In this document: one piece after another, positions 14,047 through 20,292 of the stretch | Layout: each line of letters begins with the position of its first letter | Numbering within the stretch: the stretch's first letter is position 1 | IMG/VR virus record: IMGVR_UViG_3300032220_001325 | Location: 1 to 55,018 of that record | Reading direction: 5' to 3' (one strand) | Origin: a virus | DNA length: 55,018 bases | The notes under the pieces: generated by a model | What the model was told of the DNA's origin: nothing | The model's database searches: none | What the model saw: only the letters and a program-made list of their open reading frames with translations | Position numbers and translations under genes: made by a program

Positions 14047-14544
14047 ATGAATGATATGGAAAACCTTTTTGCTGGTAGATTGATTAGAACATATTCTGGA
14101 CATTATTTTGATGTCTTTGATCCTAATCCAGAACACATAGAGATAGAAGACATAGCTCACTCATTATCACTTTTATGTCGATTTGGAGGACATATAAAGA
14201 GCTTTTATTCAGTAGCTGAACATTCCATTTGGGTTTGCAATAAAGTGTCTAAAACGCACGCTTTAGCAGCTCTATTACATGATGCTAGCGAAGCTTATCT
14301 AATAGATTTACCAAAACCTATAAAAGATGAGATCCCCCAATATTTAGAGGTTGAAAATAACCTAATGAAGGTCATCGCAGAAAAATTCGGATTTCAATAT
14401 CCTTTCCACGAGGAGGTTAAGATCTATGATAAGGCTGCTTTGGAATTCGAATGGGAAAATAAAGTACTTTATGATAACTTTATTTCAATGCCTTCTGAGG
14501 TTGCAAAGGAACATTTCTTAGAAATGTACTATAAACTAAAATAA
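14047..14544 (+). CDS. HD-domain phosphohydrolase (nucleotidase-like), 165 aa
   Basis: The start at 14047 (MNDMENLFAGRLIRTYSGHY) is chosen; an in-frame upstream ATG at 14011 would run through the promoter region of the divergent gene. The metal-binding HD signature is present: H51-like residue in GGHIKSF, AEHS (residues 57-60) and LLHDASEAYLIDLPKPIK (HD at 78-79). This matches the YfbR/phage HD family that hydrolyses deoxynucleoside monophosphates or related nucleotides. In a phage it probably adjusts the dNTP pool or degrades signalling nucleotides; the substrate cannot be told from sequence. Confidence 0.8.
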   Translation: MNDMENLFAGRLIRTYSGHYFDVFDPNPEHIEIEDIAHSLSLLCRFGGHIKSFYSVAEHSIWVCNKVSKTHALAALLHDASEAYLIDLPKPIKDEIPQYLEVENNLMKVIAEKFGFQYPFHEEVKIYDKAALEFEWENKVLYDNFISMPSEVAKEHFLEMYYKLK

Positions 14545-14554
14545 TAAAATCAAT

Positions 14555-14848
14555 ATGCCTAAAAGCAAAGTAAGAAAGAAAAACGGTAAGAAGGTAAAGT
14601 ATACTCCTACACCAAAAGGTTTATCCAAAACCAAAATGAAAAAGCTCATGGAAATGATTGCAGAACAACAAAAAAATCTAGAATCAGTTCCTCAATCTGA
14701 AATAAGAGATGAATCTACGCCTTTACATATTTCTGAAGAATTCACTAAAAAACTAAACGTTATTTCTTCCAGTGAAGTGACCGAGGAAGGACCATCTTTA
14801 AGTGTAGCTACAGAAGAAAATACAACAGAAGAAAAAGCAAATTCCTGA
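14555..14848 (+). CDS. Small Lys/Glu-rich protein, 97 aa
   Basis: Not recognised. The first 35 residues are strongly basic (MPKSKVRKKNGKKVKYTPTP), the rest acidic and Ser/Thr-rich, with no hydrophobic core, so it is probably disordered. A nucleic-acid-binding N-terminus is plausible. It lies 10 nt after the HD gene and before thioredoxin. Confidence 0.55.
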   Translation: MPKSKVRKKNGKKVKYTPTPKGLSKTKMKKLMEMIAEQQKNLESVPQSEIRDESTPLHISEEFTKKLNVISSSEVTEEGPSLSVATEENTTEEKANS

Positions 14849-14858
14849 ATTTGAGGGT

Positions 14859-14867
14859 TATATATAG
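14859..14867 (+). promoter_or_regulatory. GTTATATATAG box upstream of thioredoxin gene
   Basis: TTATATATA ends about 20 nt before the ATG at 14887. It is a member of the recurring ATATATA box family; the spacing here is compatible with a conventional promoter. Confidence 0.35.
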
Positions 14868-14886
14868 TAACAAATAATATACTAAA

Positions 14887-15201
14887 ATGACAAATCTCAA
14901 TGATCAGGAATTAAAAGAATTAATTGATGGAAAGGATAAAACCCTTATCTATTTCTCTGCTGAATGGTGTGGTCCATGCAAGGTTTTAAAACCCATAATG
15001 GAAAAAATAGAAACAGAATACACTACAGAAATTAAGTTTGCTAAAGCCGATGTTAATCAGGCAGAGGAAACTACAAAACTGTTCTCTATTAGAAACATAC
15101 CCACGTGCGTACTCATAAGCGAGGGAAAAGAGATAGCAAGATTCAGTGGAGCTAAAAAAGAAGAAGATATCAAAAAATTTTTTCTAGAACATCAGAATTA
15201 A
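14887..15201 (+). CDS. Thioredoxin
   Basis: A 104-aa single-domain thioredoxin. The redox motif WCGPCK is at residues 27-32, followed by the expected cis-Pro segment (RNIPTCVLISEGKEIARFSG, Pro near residue 77). The length matches bacterial thioredoxins and there is no signal peptide, so it acts in the cytoplasm. It could donate electrons to a ribonucleotide reductase, as T4 thioredoxin NrdC does, or serve as a processivity factor as in T7; no reductase or polymerase is present here. It is the last coding gene before the RNA island. Confidence 0.93.
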   Translation: MTNLNDQELKELIDGKDKTLIYFSAEWCGPCKVLKPIMEKIETEYTTEIKFAKADVNQAEETTKLFSIRNIPTCVLISEGKEIARFSGAKKEEDIKKFFLEHQN

Positions 15202-15269
15202 TTGAAACTTTCTTTTACATTAGCGGTATCAAATAAAACAAACGTTCTTTAATTTACTATTCTTTATTT

Positions 15270-15480
15270 CTTGAAGCGGTCTAGAAGGTTACTTCAAACA
15301 ATAACTACGAACGCTAAAAAGATATCTCGAAAGAGAATCTTATAGCACCAAGATCCTAGTACTGCTATAGATAGGACGCCTGAAAGGGAGAAATCAGTAG
15401 CTCGGTTTAATTCACATGACTAGAAATGCTGGAACGATTACCTACCGTAAGGAGGGACCACTTTTTAGAGATTTCTCAAG
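15270..15480 (+). ncRNA. Y-RNA-like structured RNA, module 1
   Basis: The ends pair as in the other modules: lower helix CTTGA/TCAAG (15270-15274 with 15476-15480), internal loop AGCGG opposite GATTTC, and upper helix TCTAGAAGGT pairing with ACTTTTTAGA plus flanking bases near 15457-15470, followed by the fixed ACTTC at 15291. The roughly 160-nt body contains a GAAA-capped hairpin (AAGATATCTC/GAGAATCTT) and other helices but no recognisable tRNA. It lies directly upstream of the first Ro60-like gene, where bacterial Y RNAs are usually encoded. No ORF covers the interval. Identity as a Y RNA is inferred from structure and location. Confidence 0.6.
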
Positions 15481-15503
15481 AAAAAAAGAAAATTAAAATA
15501 AAT

Positions 15504-15651
15504 CTGATGCGGTGCTAAGGGTTACTTCATTTGAAACGAAAAAAACACTCTAAGCTAATATTCTCAGGTTAAACTTTTAAGGTCGAAAGACCTGAAATTA
15601 ACAAGGGATTTAAGTCAGCATCTAAAATGAAGACTTGAATCCCTTTTTTTT
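15504..15651 (+). ncRNA. Y-RNA-like structured RNA, module 2, with 3' terminator
   Basis: Lower helix CTGA/TCAG (15504-15507 with 15564-15567), internal loop TGCGG opposite AATATTC, an imperfect upper helix (GCTAAGGGTT against AACACTCTAAGC) and the fixed ACTTC at 15524. The enclosed loop is short (about 20 nt), so this copy lacks a tRNA body. Downstream follow a hairpin AGGTC-GAAA-GACCT and an intrinsic terminator. This is the simplest member of the family and sits 25 nt before the TROVE gene, as expected for a Ro60 partner RNA. Confidence 0.6.
15603..15651 (+). terminator. Intrinsic terminator of the module 2 RNA
   Basis: AAGGGATTTAAGTC (15603-15616) pairs with GACTTGAATCCCTT (15632-15645) over 14 positions with one G-T pair, followed by a run of T. 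It ends the non-coding transcript before the TROVE start codon. Confidence 0.8.
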
Positions 15652-15675
15652 ATTTGAAAATTTTAAAACAAAAAT

Positions 15676-17286
15676 ATGTCAACATTAAGCGAATTCGGAA
15701 CAAAAAAATCTGCTGATAAAAGAAAGCACGTCAGTGAGGAAGTGACAAATTTTATGGGAGGTACCTCTTATAAACTTTCTCCTATCCAGGCATTAAAGAT
15801 CGTAGCTGCGTCTTCTATCTTTGGTGAGCCACAATACTACAGAGATGGTTTAAAAGCCCCAGCGAATATAAAAACATTGTCTGAGTACTCTATCTTTGCA
15901 GAGATGTTTACGAGCGATAAATCTGCAGTTCAAATTTTTGAAGAAGCTATCGATGCAGCTTTGGTATCCGATTTTAAGGGAACATTGGATCTTGCTCTTG
16001 AGTTAAGAACTGAATACCTTATGAGATTGAACCCTTCGGTTATCTTTATGCGTGCTTCTATGAGTGAGGCAAGAAAGGTATTCAATGAATTGAATCCTGG
16101 TTACATGAAGGAGATCGGTAAGAAAATCGCAGAAAGACCTGATGATCTTACAAATCAATTCGATTACTATATGTATAAGAATGGATCTAAGGCAAAACTT
16201 CCTTCTTTGATTAAAAGAACATGGTCTGAGCGTCTTGCTGAATATAGCAGATACCAATTGAATAAGTACAAGGGAAAGAAACTCATCGACCTTGTTCGTA
16301 TTTCTCACGCATCGAATGATGATATTAGTGAGCTTATGAAAACTGGTAAGCTAGAAGTTAAGGACACAGAAATGACTTGGGAAACTCTTAAGTCTGCTGG
16401 TAAAAACTGGACAGAGATCTTAGATCAAATCCATATACCACACATGGCTCTTTTAAGAAACCTACGTGGTATCTTTACTGAAATTTCAGACCGTGATGTT
16501 ACAATCAAGGTTTTAAATCAGTTAAAAGGCGGTGTTTTAAAAGGAAAGCAATTCCCTTTCCGTTATTGGTCAGCTTATAAAGCAATCCAAGGGGCTTCTA
16601 TTAATAACAGTCAGTTGGTTTTAGATGCTCTTGAAGAATGTATTGACATCTCAGTTGCTAATATGCCTAAGATGAAAGGTAGAGTAGCTTGTCTTTCTGA
16701 CAACTCAGGTTCTGCTTGGGGATCTTGCACAAGTGAATACGGAACAGTAACTGTTGCAGAAATAGCTAACCTTTCTTCTTTAATTACAGCTCTACAGTCA
16801 GATCAAGGAGAAGTTGGAGTATTTGGTGATAAACTTTCTTTGAAAGAAGTTTCTAAACGAAATGGATTATTAACTCAGCTTCAAGAAACTTCAACTAGAG
16901 GAAGATCTCAAGGTGGTGGTACTGAAAATGGTATTTGGATTTTCTGGGATAAAGCAATCAAAGAAAAAATCCACTATGATACAGTATTCATCTACTCTGA
17001 TATGCAAGCAGGCCACGGTGGATTATTTGGTTACCCACACACAGTAGGTAAATCTAAATATGGACATAAAAGAGGAGATACGTATGTAGATGTACTAGCA
17101 ATGGTACAAGCATATAGAGAAGAAGTTAACCCAAAGGTTAATGTATTCTCGGTTCAAGTAGCAGGATATAATAACTCGGTTTTACCAGAGAATCTTTATA
17201 GAGGAGCGATCCTTGCAGGATGGACAGGTAAAGAGCCAATTTTTGCTAAGGCAATTATAGATACTTGGGATTCAATAGAATCTTAA
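15676..17286 (+). CDS. Ro60-like TROVE domain protein with vWA domain, paralogue 1
   Basis: A 536-aa protein. Residues about 20-330 are helical repeats typical of the TROVE ring; residues about 335-530 form a von Willebrand A domain with an intact MIDAS: DNSGS at residues 342-346, a Thr in GGGTENG, and the Asp of YSDMQAG. Ro60 proteins are ring-shaped RNA chaperones that bind misfolded RNA in the central hole and Y RNA on the outside, and in bacteria work with exonucleases such as PNPase. Two Y-RNA-like modules precede it, and a second paralogue lies at 21628. It has its own terminator. Expected role: quality control, storage or processing of structured RNA during infection (inference). Confidence 0.88.
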   Translation: MSTLSEFGTKKSADKRKHVSEEVTNFMGGTSYKLSPIQALKIVAASSIFGEPQYYRDGLKAPANIKTLSEYSIFAEMFTSDKSAVQIFEEAIDAALVSDFKGTLDLALELRTEYLMRLNPSVIFMRASMSEARKVFNELNPGYMKEIGKKIAERPDDLTNQFDYYMYKNGSKAKLPSLIKRTWSERLAEYSRYQLNKYKGKKLIDLVRISHASNDDISELMKTGKLEVKDTEMTWETLKSAGKNWTEILDQIHIPHMALLRNLRGIFTEISDRDVTIKVLNQLKGGVLKGKQFPFRYWSAYKAIQGASINNSQLVLDALEECIDISVANMPKMKGRVACLSDNSGSAWGSCTSEYGTVTVAEIANLSSLITALQSDQGEVGVFGDKLSLKEVSKRNGLLTQLQETSTRGRSQGGGTENGIWIFWDKAIKEKIHYDTVFIYSDMQAGHGGLFGYPHTVGKSKYGHKRGDTYVDVLAMVQAYREEVNPKVNVFSVQVAGYNNSVLPENLYRGAILAGWTGKEPIFAKAIIDTWDSIES

Positions 17287-17308
17287 GCTTAATTTCTTTC
17301 ATTTTTAG

Positions 17309-17336
17309 ATCCCACCTGGATAGGTGGGATTTTTTT
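17309..17336 (+). terminator. Intrinsic terminator after TROVE paralogue 1
   Basis: ATCCCACC (17309-17316) pairs with GGTGGGAT (17323-17330) across a 6-nt loop, followed by six T. Confidence 0.85.
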
Positions 17337-17360
17337 GTGGGCTTTGAGATAAATACTTAG

Positions 17361-17633
17361 ATGAAAAATTTAAAGACATTTGAAAATTATGAGTTTGAGC
17401 CATACTACTCAAACGTTATAAAACAATATGGGGATTTCTTCCCCCTTACAAAACTTTCTAAAGGTGACAAAGTAGTTTATTTAGGATCACCTTGTACAAT
17501 AGAGGAAGTTGATGAATACATTATGAAATTAATACCTGATAACGGGGGAAATCCTATTATGGTTAACCAAAACATGTTTAAGGATAAGGGGTTTATTTCT
17601 AAACAAAATAAACCACAAAATTATAATGGATAG
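17361..17633 (+). CDS. Small protein with MKNLKTFENY start, 90 aa
   Basis: The N-terminus MKNLKTFENYEFE is a variant of the recurring targeting-like leader. The centre (LSKGDKVVYLGSPCTIEEVDE) has the look of an SH3-like or KOW-like small beta barrel, and the C-terminus is polar. Function unknown. It lies in a short block of such small genes between the first TROVE gene and the first tRNA array. Confidence 0.6.
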   Translation: MKNLKTFENYEFEPYYSNVIKQYGDFFPLTKLSKGDKVVYLGSPCTIEEVDEYIMKLIPDNGGNPIMVNQNMFKDKGFISKQNKPQNYNG

Positions 17634-17678
17634 CTTTACCATCAGAGGTATCGGATGGGTTAAATAAGACCAACAAAA

Positions 17679-17828
17679 ATGGCAAAAGGTAAAAAATCAA
17701 CAGAAAGCTCAAACTCTTTTAGAGCTAAACCTAAAAAGAACAATAAAGGGATCCATTCGAAAACTAAACAAAGTAAAAACAAGAATTCTAAGAACTACAA
17801 AAAAGTTTATGTAGGTCAAGGAAAATAA
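17679..17828 (+). CDS. Very basic 49-aa protein
   Basis: ATG at 17679 opens a 49-codon frame ending TAA at 17828: starts MAKGKKSTESSNSFRAKPKK and ends SKNYKKVYVGQGK. About one third of the residues are Lys or Arg and almost none hydrophobic, so it is probably an RNA- or DNA-binding tail-like protein. The A-rich leader, tight fit between neighbouring genes and clean basic composition support a real gene. No family is claimed. Confidence 0.6.
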   Translation: MAKGKKSTESSNSFRAKPKKNNKGIHSKTKQSKNKNSKNYKKVYVGQGK

Positions 17829-17829
17829 A

Positions 17830-17838
17830 GATATATAA
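17830..17838 (+). promoter_or_regulatory. GATATATAA box
   Basis: GATATATAA lies 12 nt before the ATG at 17851 and overlaps the end of the upstream 49-aa gene. It is a full match to the box seen before structural genes. Confidence 0.4.
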
Positions 17839-17850
17839 ACATAAAAACAA

Positions 17851-18198
17851 ATGAAACATCTAAGAATATACGAAGATTACCAGACGGAAACTATTCCAAT
17901 GGAAGACTCTATGAGTGACGTGCACTTCGAGACAGAAACGTCAGAAATAAAATCAATATCTGGATCAGAAGGAAATTATATGGTTTCTTTTCAAAATTCA
18001 GAAGGTGAAGAAACAACCATAGAAATTGGAGGAGCAAATTCTCCAGAATTCATGGGAGACAGCATGGTAAGTAACATCGAAATGGTTCCGGATTCAAGCT
18101 CTGATGGTAAATCATATTCTGTTGTAGGTTACTATGACTTAGTTCCAAATAGTCACGGAGCATATGACCTTAAAAAGGTTTTGATAGAAGAAAATTAA
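17851..18198 (+). CDS. Acidic protein with MKHLRIYEDY start, 115 aa
   Basis: The N-terminus MKHLRIYEDYQTET belongs to the recurring targeting-like family. Residues 30-110 are acidic and beta-rich (GNYMVSFQNSEGEETTIEIGG), resembling a small single-domain binding protein. No catalytic motif is visible. It follows a GATATATAA box and may be a packaged internal protein. Confidence 0.65.
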   Translation: MKHLRIYEDYQTETIPMEDSMSDVHFETETSEIKSISGSEGNYMVSFQNSEGEETTIEIGGANSPEFMGDSMVSNIEMVPDSSSDGKSYSVVGYYDLVPNSHGAYDLKKVLIEEN

Positions 18199-18215
18199 TA
18201 TAGTATAGGTTAAAA

Positions 18216-18497
18216 ATGGCAATTAAAATTTATTCAGATCATGAAGATTTTTCTTTCGTAGAGAAAGAGATTTCAGAATATTTAGAAAATAAAGTATACG
18301 ATGATCCATTCGAAGATGATTCAACGGATCTTTTCATGTATACAGAATCAAAAAACGAATTCAACGAGGAAGCAAGCTTTTTTTTAGTTGCTGATTCAGA
18401 TGAAGAAGAACTTGCAGAAGATATCGCAGAGTATCTAGGTAAATCTACCAAGATACAATTGGACGAATTTCACAAAGTAGTTTTTTGCGTAGCCTAA
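18216..18497 (+). CDS. Acidic hypothetical protein, 93 aa
   Basis: Not recognised. Predominantly acidic (many Asp and Glu, for example DSDEEELAEDIAEYLG) with a mixed alpha-beta pattern and a hydrophobic C-terminus. An acidic small phage protein next to host-type promoters could be a DNA mimic or inhibitor, but nothing specific supports this. It ends just before the promoter that drives the first tRNA leader. Confidence 0.6.
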   Translation: MAIKIYSDHEDFSFVEKEISEYLENKVYDDPFEDDSTDLFMYTESKNEFNEEASFFLVADSDEEELAEDIAEYLGKSTKIQLDEFHKVVFCVA

Positions 18498-18512
18498 AAA
18501 AAATCAAAAAAA

Positions 18513-18544
18513 GTTTTTTTATTAAAAGAAAAGACATACATTTG
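18513..18544 (+). promoter_or_regulatory. Bacteroidota-type promoter for leader RNA 1
   Basis: GTTTTTTTAT starts at 18513 and the -7 box TACATTTG (TAnnTTTG) starts at 18537, 24 nt later. The same spacing occurs at 19845/19869 and 28707/28731, and nearly so at 37000/37024. The TAnnTTTG box is the known primary-sigma element of Bacteroidota. Confidence 0.75.
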
Positions 18545-18550
18545 TGAAAC

Positions 18551-18709
18551 AAAAATAAGGAACAGATATATAACATTCAAATGATCAATATCTCAAACAT
18601 ATTACCTTCATCGTTAAGACCGTCTATAAGACGATCCTGATAGGTCCTGTGCTAAGATAAAGAACATCTTATATAAAACCGGGACCTTTAAAAGTCTCGG
18701 TTTTTTTTT
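18551..18709 (+). ncRNA. Leader RNA 1 of the first tRNA array
   Basis: There is no ORF between the promoter and the terminator at 18677-18709, so a transcript of about 160 nt is expected. Its first 35 nt resemble those of leader 3 at 28739: both read TTTGTGAAAC, then ATAAGGAA, then GATATATAACA. Internal inverted repeats (GACCGTCTATAAGACGATC) suggest structure. It may be a stand-alone small RNA or an rRNA-leader-like segment before the tRNA array. Confidence 0.55.
18677..18709 (+). terminator. Strong terminator hairpin of leader RNA 1
   Basis: AACCGGGAC (18677-18685) pairs with GTCTCGGTT (18694-18702), then nine or more T. It stands between the promoter and the tRNA genes, so read-through or antitermination would be needed for the array. 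Confidence 0.85.
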
Positions 18710-18720
18710 GCTCTTTGAAA
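18709..18720 (+). promoter_or_regulatory. boxA-like element
   Basis: TGCTCTTTGAAA directly follows the terminator. It matches the boxA antitermination element of rRNA leaders (TGCTCTTTAACA in Escherichia coli; GTTCTTTGACAT upstream of Bacteroidota rRNA). Four further copies precede tRNAs in this island. Confidence 0.55.
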
Positions 18721-18736
18721 TAATGAATTAATCCAC

Positions 18737-18826
18737 GGAGAGGTGGCAGAGTCTGGTTTATTGCACCGGTCTTGAAAACCGACGGTCCTTCGGGACCCGG
18801 GGGTTCGAATCCCTCCCTCTCCGCCA
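18737..18826 (+). tRNA. tRNA-Ser(TGA)
   Basis: Acceptor GGAGAGG/CCTCTCC, anticodon loop CTTGAAA, long variable arm GGTCCTTCGGGACC, T-arm GGGGG-TTCGAAT-CCCTC and encoded CCA (18824-18826). First tRNA of the array after the boxA-like element. Confidence 0.95.
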
Positions 18827-18829
18827 ATT

Positions 18830-18903
18830 GGTCCGATAGCTCAGCTGGATAGAGCAACAGCCTTCTAAGCTGTGGGTCGCAGGTTCGAATCCTGCTCGGA
18901 TCA
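18830..18903 (+). tRNA. tRNA-Arg(TCT)
   Basis: Acceptor GGTCCGA/TCGGATC, anticodon arm ACAGC-CTTCTAA-GCTGT, T-arm GCAGG-TTCGAAT-CCTGC. No encoded CCA. Confidence 0.95.
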
Positions 18904-18909
18904 CTATTT

Positions 18910-18985
18910 CGGGGTGTAGCGTAGCCCGGTTTATCGCGCCTGCTTTGGGAGCAGGAGGTCGCAGGTTCGAATCCTGCCACCCCGA
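18910..18985 (+). tRNA. tRNA-Pro(TGG)
   Basis: Acceptor CGGGGTG/CACCCCG, anticodon arm CCTGC-TTTGGGA-GCAGG, T-arm GCAGG-TTCGAAT-CCTGC. A second Pro(TGG) tRNA lies within the module at 24025. Confidence 0.95.
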
Positions 18986-18997
18986 CAAAAAAGAGTA

Positions 18998-19073
18998 TCG
19001 AGACGTAGCTCAGCTGGTGAGAGCAGTACTCTTATAAGGTAAAGGTCATGGGTTCAAACCCCATCGTCTCGAC
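18998..19073 (+). tRNA. tRNA-Ile(TAT)
   Basis: Acceptor TCGAGAC/GTCTCGA, anticodon loop CTTATAA, T-arm ATGGG-TTCAAAC-CCCAT. Reads AUA directly, an alternative to the modified CAT tRNA used by most bacteria; one mismatch in the anticodon stem. Confidence 0.88.
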
Positions 19074-19083
19074 TTAGAAATTT

Positions 19084-19157
19084 GCGCCTGTAGCTCAGTC
19101 GGTTAGAGCAAATGACTCATAATCATTAGGTCCATGGTTCGAACCCATGCAGGCGCA
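19084..19157 (+). tRNA. tRNA with CAT anticodon (elongator Met or Ile2)
   Basis: Acceptor GCGCCTG/CAGGCGC, anticodon arm AATGA-CTCATAA-TCATT, fully paired at 1-72, so not an initiator. Whether C34 is modified to read AUA cannot be told. Confidence 0.9.
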
Positions 19158-19169
19158 CTTGGTTAATTC

Positions 19170-19181
19170 GTTCTTTGATAT
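19170..19181 (+). promoter_or_regulatory. boxA-like element
   Basis: GTTCTTTGATAT between tRNA-Met and tRNA-Leu; second boxA-like copy in the island. Confidence 0.5.
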
Positions 19182-19184
19182 AAT

Positions 19185-19270
19185 GCCCGGGTGATGAAAT
19201 TGGTAGCACATGCAAGACTTAAAATCTTGTGGCCCTAAAGGCCGTGTGGGTTCGAGTCCCACCCCGGGTA
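19185..19270 (+). tRNA. tRNA-Leu(TAA)
   Basis: Acceptor GCCCGGG/CCCGGGT, anticodon loop CTTAAAA, long variable arm GGCCCTAAAGGCC, T-arm GTGGG-TTCGAGT-CCCAC. Class II tRNA with normal features. Confidence 0.93.
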
Positions 19271-19275
19271 CATTT

Positions 19276-19380
19276 TCAGGAGTGGCGGAAGCGAGATCTC
19301 TGCAGGGATCCGATAGAAAGACGCTAGGGTAATCTACCCAAGAACGAAAGTTCATGTTGGTGCAAGTCCAGCCTCTTGTC
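19276..19380 (+). ncRNA. Class II tRNA-like RNA with expanded D-loop
   Basis: Acceptor CAGGAG/CTCTTG (19277-19282 with 19373-19378), T-arm GTTGG-TGCAAGT-CCAGC, variable arm GAAC-GAAA-GTTC and an AGACGC D-arm end. The D-loop carries an extra GATC...GATC hairpin and the anticodon arm is reduced to GGGTA-ATC-TACCC without a 7-nt loop. It cannot decode; it may be a decayed tRNA-Leu or a tRNA mimic. Confidence 0.5.
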
Positions 19381-19385
19381 CTAAT

Positions 19386-19504
19386 AATTCCTTGTCCCTC
19401 TTAAGGTGTGGCAGGAAAGATCTATCGATCTATAAACGGACTTTGCAGGTTCAAATCCTGGGTCTTCCACTAATCCGGAAGTATGTCCGTGAGGAATTTT
19501 TTTC
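19386..19504 (+). ncRNA. Structured RNA with T-arm and acceptor mimic
   Basis: Outer helix AATTCCT/AGGAATT (19386-19392 with 19492-19498) is followed by a T-run, so it doubles as a terminator. Inside are hairpins CCTT...AAGG and GATC-TATC-GATC, and a helix ACGGAC/GTCCGT enclosing a tRNA T-arm (GCAGG-TTCAAAT-CCTGG) and an acceptor-like hairpin CTTCC...GGAAG. The T-arm precedes the acceptor 5' strand, which is the permuted order seen in the Y-like modules. Confidence 0.5.
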
Positions 19505-19511
19505 TTCTTTA

Positions 19512-19520
19512 GAATATATA
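19512..19520 (+). promoter_or_regulatory. GAATATATA box
   Basis: GAATATATA ends 15 nt before the ATG at 19536. Recurring box, see 4210. Confidence 0.3.
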
Positions 19521-19535
19521 GAAGAAAATAGAATA

Positions 19536-19814
19536 ATGAAACATCTTAAAAAATACAATCAGCTGGAATCAAAAGTTAATGAAGGATTTTGGGATTCTCT
19601 TTTTGGCAAACCAACGATTGATGACGCAGCTCATGATTCAATGAGAGGTCAAGGATGGAGCCATAGAGGAAAAGACGAGGAAAATTATATTATGTTCAAA
19701 GGACAGAAATTTTATCCAGATCAAATTCAATATGATGAATATAATTCTACGAAAGAAATTCCAAGAGTAGAAAATGGTAAATTAATAGTTGCCAATCCAG
19801 CTTGGAGCTTATAA
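19536..19814 (+). CDS. Small protein with MKHLKKYNQLE start, 92 aa
   Basis: The open frame extends back to 19392 through tRNA-like sequence, but the ATG at 19536 gives MKHLKKYNQLESKVNEGFWD, a member of the recurring leader family with L-x-S/V-N-E sites, and follows an ATATATA box. The rest (RGQGWSHRGKDEENYIMFKG) is polar with no known motif. It is the only protein gene between the first and second tRNA clusters. Candidate packaged protein. Confidence 0.6.
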   Translation: MKHLKKYNQLESKVNEGFWDSLFGKPTIDDAAHDSMRGQGWSHRGKDEENYIMFKGQKFYPDQIQYDEYNSTKEIPRVENGKLIVANPAWSL

Positions 19815-19844
19815 AAAGAAAAAACAGAAAAAAATTCAGAAAAA

Positions 19845-19876
19845 GTTTTTTTATATGAAACTTTTATGTATTTTTG
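19845..19876 (+). promoter_or_regulatory. Bacteroidota-type promoter for leader RNA 2
   Basis: GTTTTTTTAT at 19845 and TATTTTTG (TAnnTTTG) at 19869, the same 24-nt spacing as at 18513 and 28707. Confidence 0.75.
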
Positions 19877-19882
19877 CACTAT

Positions 19883-20053
19883 CAAAATAAAAGACAAAAC
19901 AACTTCAAATGCAACGCCTATCTAATATCACCCAAGGGTTTAAACTTCGCAAGGAGAATGACCTACTAGTGGAGGATCCAAATAGACCGCCGAGTTTTTG
20001 ATCTAAGATAATATCACAGATTAAAACCTCGGTATAAACACCGAGGTTTTTTT
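19883..20053 (+). ncRNA. Leader RNA 2 of the second tRNA array
   Basis: A non-coding interval of about 170 nt between promoter and terminator. It contains GATCTAAGATAAT, similar to GTGCTAAGATAAAG at the same place in leader 1, just before the terminator. It shares the plan promoter, leader, terminator, boxA, tRNA with leaders 1 and 3. Confidence 0.5.
20023..20053 (+). terminator. Terminator of leader RNA 2
   Basis: AAAACCTCGGT (20023-20033) pairs perfectly with ACCGAGGTTTT (20040-20050) over 11 bp, with a T-run. Confidence 0.88.
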
Positions 20054-20063
20054 GTTTTATACG

Positions 20064-20078
20064 GTTCTTTGACATATT
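20064..20078 (+). promoter_or_regulatory. boxA-like element
   Basis: GTTCTTTGACATATT, identical to the element found in front of Bacteroidota 16S rRNA genes, 11 nt after the terminator and 15 nt before tRNA-Glu. Confidence 0.6.
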
Positions 20079-20092
20079 AAAATGCTACACAT

Positions 20093-20164
20093 GGCCCTTT
20101 CGTCTATCGGTTAGGACGTTAGGTTTTCATCCTAGAAAGACGGGTTCGACTCCCGTAGGGGCTA
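20093..20164 (+). tRNA. tRNA-Glu(TTC)
   Basis: Acceptor GGCCCTT/AGGGGCT, anticodon arm TTAGG-TTTTCAT-CCTAG, T-arm ACGGG-TTCGACT-CCCGT. Confidence 0.94.
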
Positions 20165-20168
20165 CATT

Positions 20169-20242
20169 GGGACGTTAGTAGAGTTGGTTACAATATCGCA
20201 CTGTCACTGCGAAGGTCACGGGTTCGAATCCCGTACGTCCCG
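20169..20242 (+). tRNA. tRNA-Asp(GTC)
   Basis: Acceptor GGGACGT/ACGTCCC, anticodon arm TCGCA-CTGTCAC-TGCGA, T-arm ACGGG-TTCGAAT-CCCGT. The D-arm is short (GTA/TAC). Confidence 0.92.
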
Positions 20243-20254
20243 CAGCCCCCATTT

Positions 20255-20292
20255 CGTACTATTACTTAGATATATAGTCTAAGTAACATACG
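20255..20292 (+). promoter_or_regulatory. Hairpin covering the GIY-YIG start, with internal ATATATA box
   Basis: TTACTTAGA (20262-20270) pairs perfectly with TCTAAGTAA (20278-20286); CGTA (20255-20258) pairs with TACG (20289-20292) across a small internal loop. The 3' arm ends two bases before the ATG at 20295. The 7-nt loop is TATATAG, part of a GATATATAG box. A read-through transcript would hide the start region; a transcript begun from the loop box would lack the 5' arm. This is the arrangement known for T4 I-TevI. Confidence 0.6.

Noticed and set aside
18669-19355. Minus-strand frames with protein text such as GFEPATSCSQSRRD and RIRTCDPQL
   Set aside because: These are well-known false proteins from the antisense of tRNA T-arms (TTCGAATCC). 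They lie exactly over tRNA genes; the same applies to frames near 21088, 21231, 23227, 23498, 23740, 24067, 29372, 29538, 29990, 30045, 30269 and 30572.
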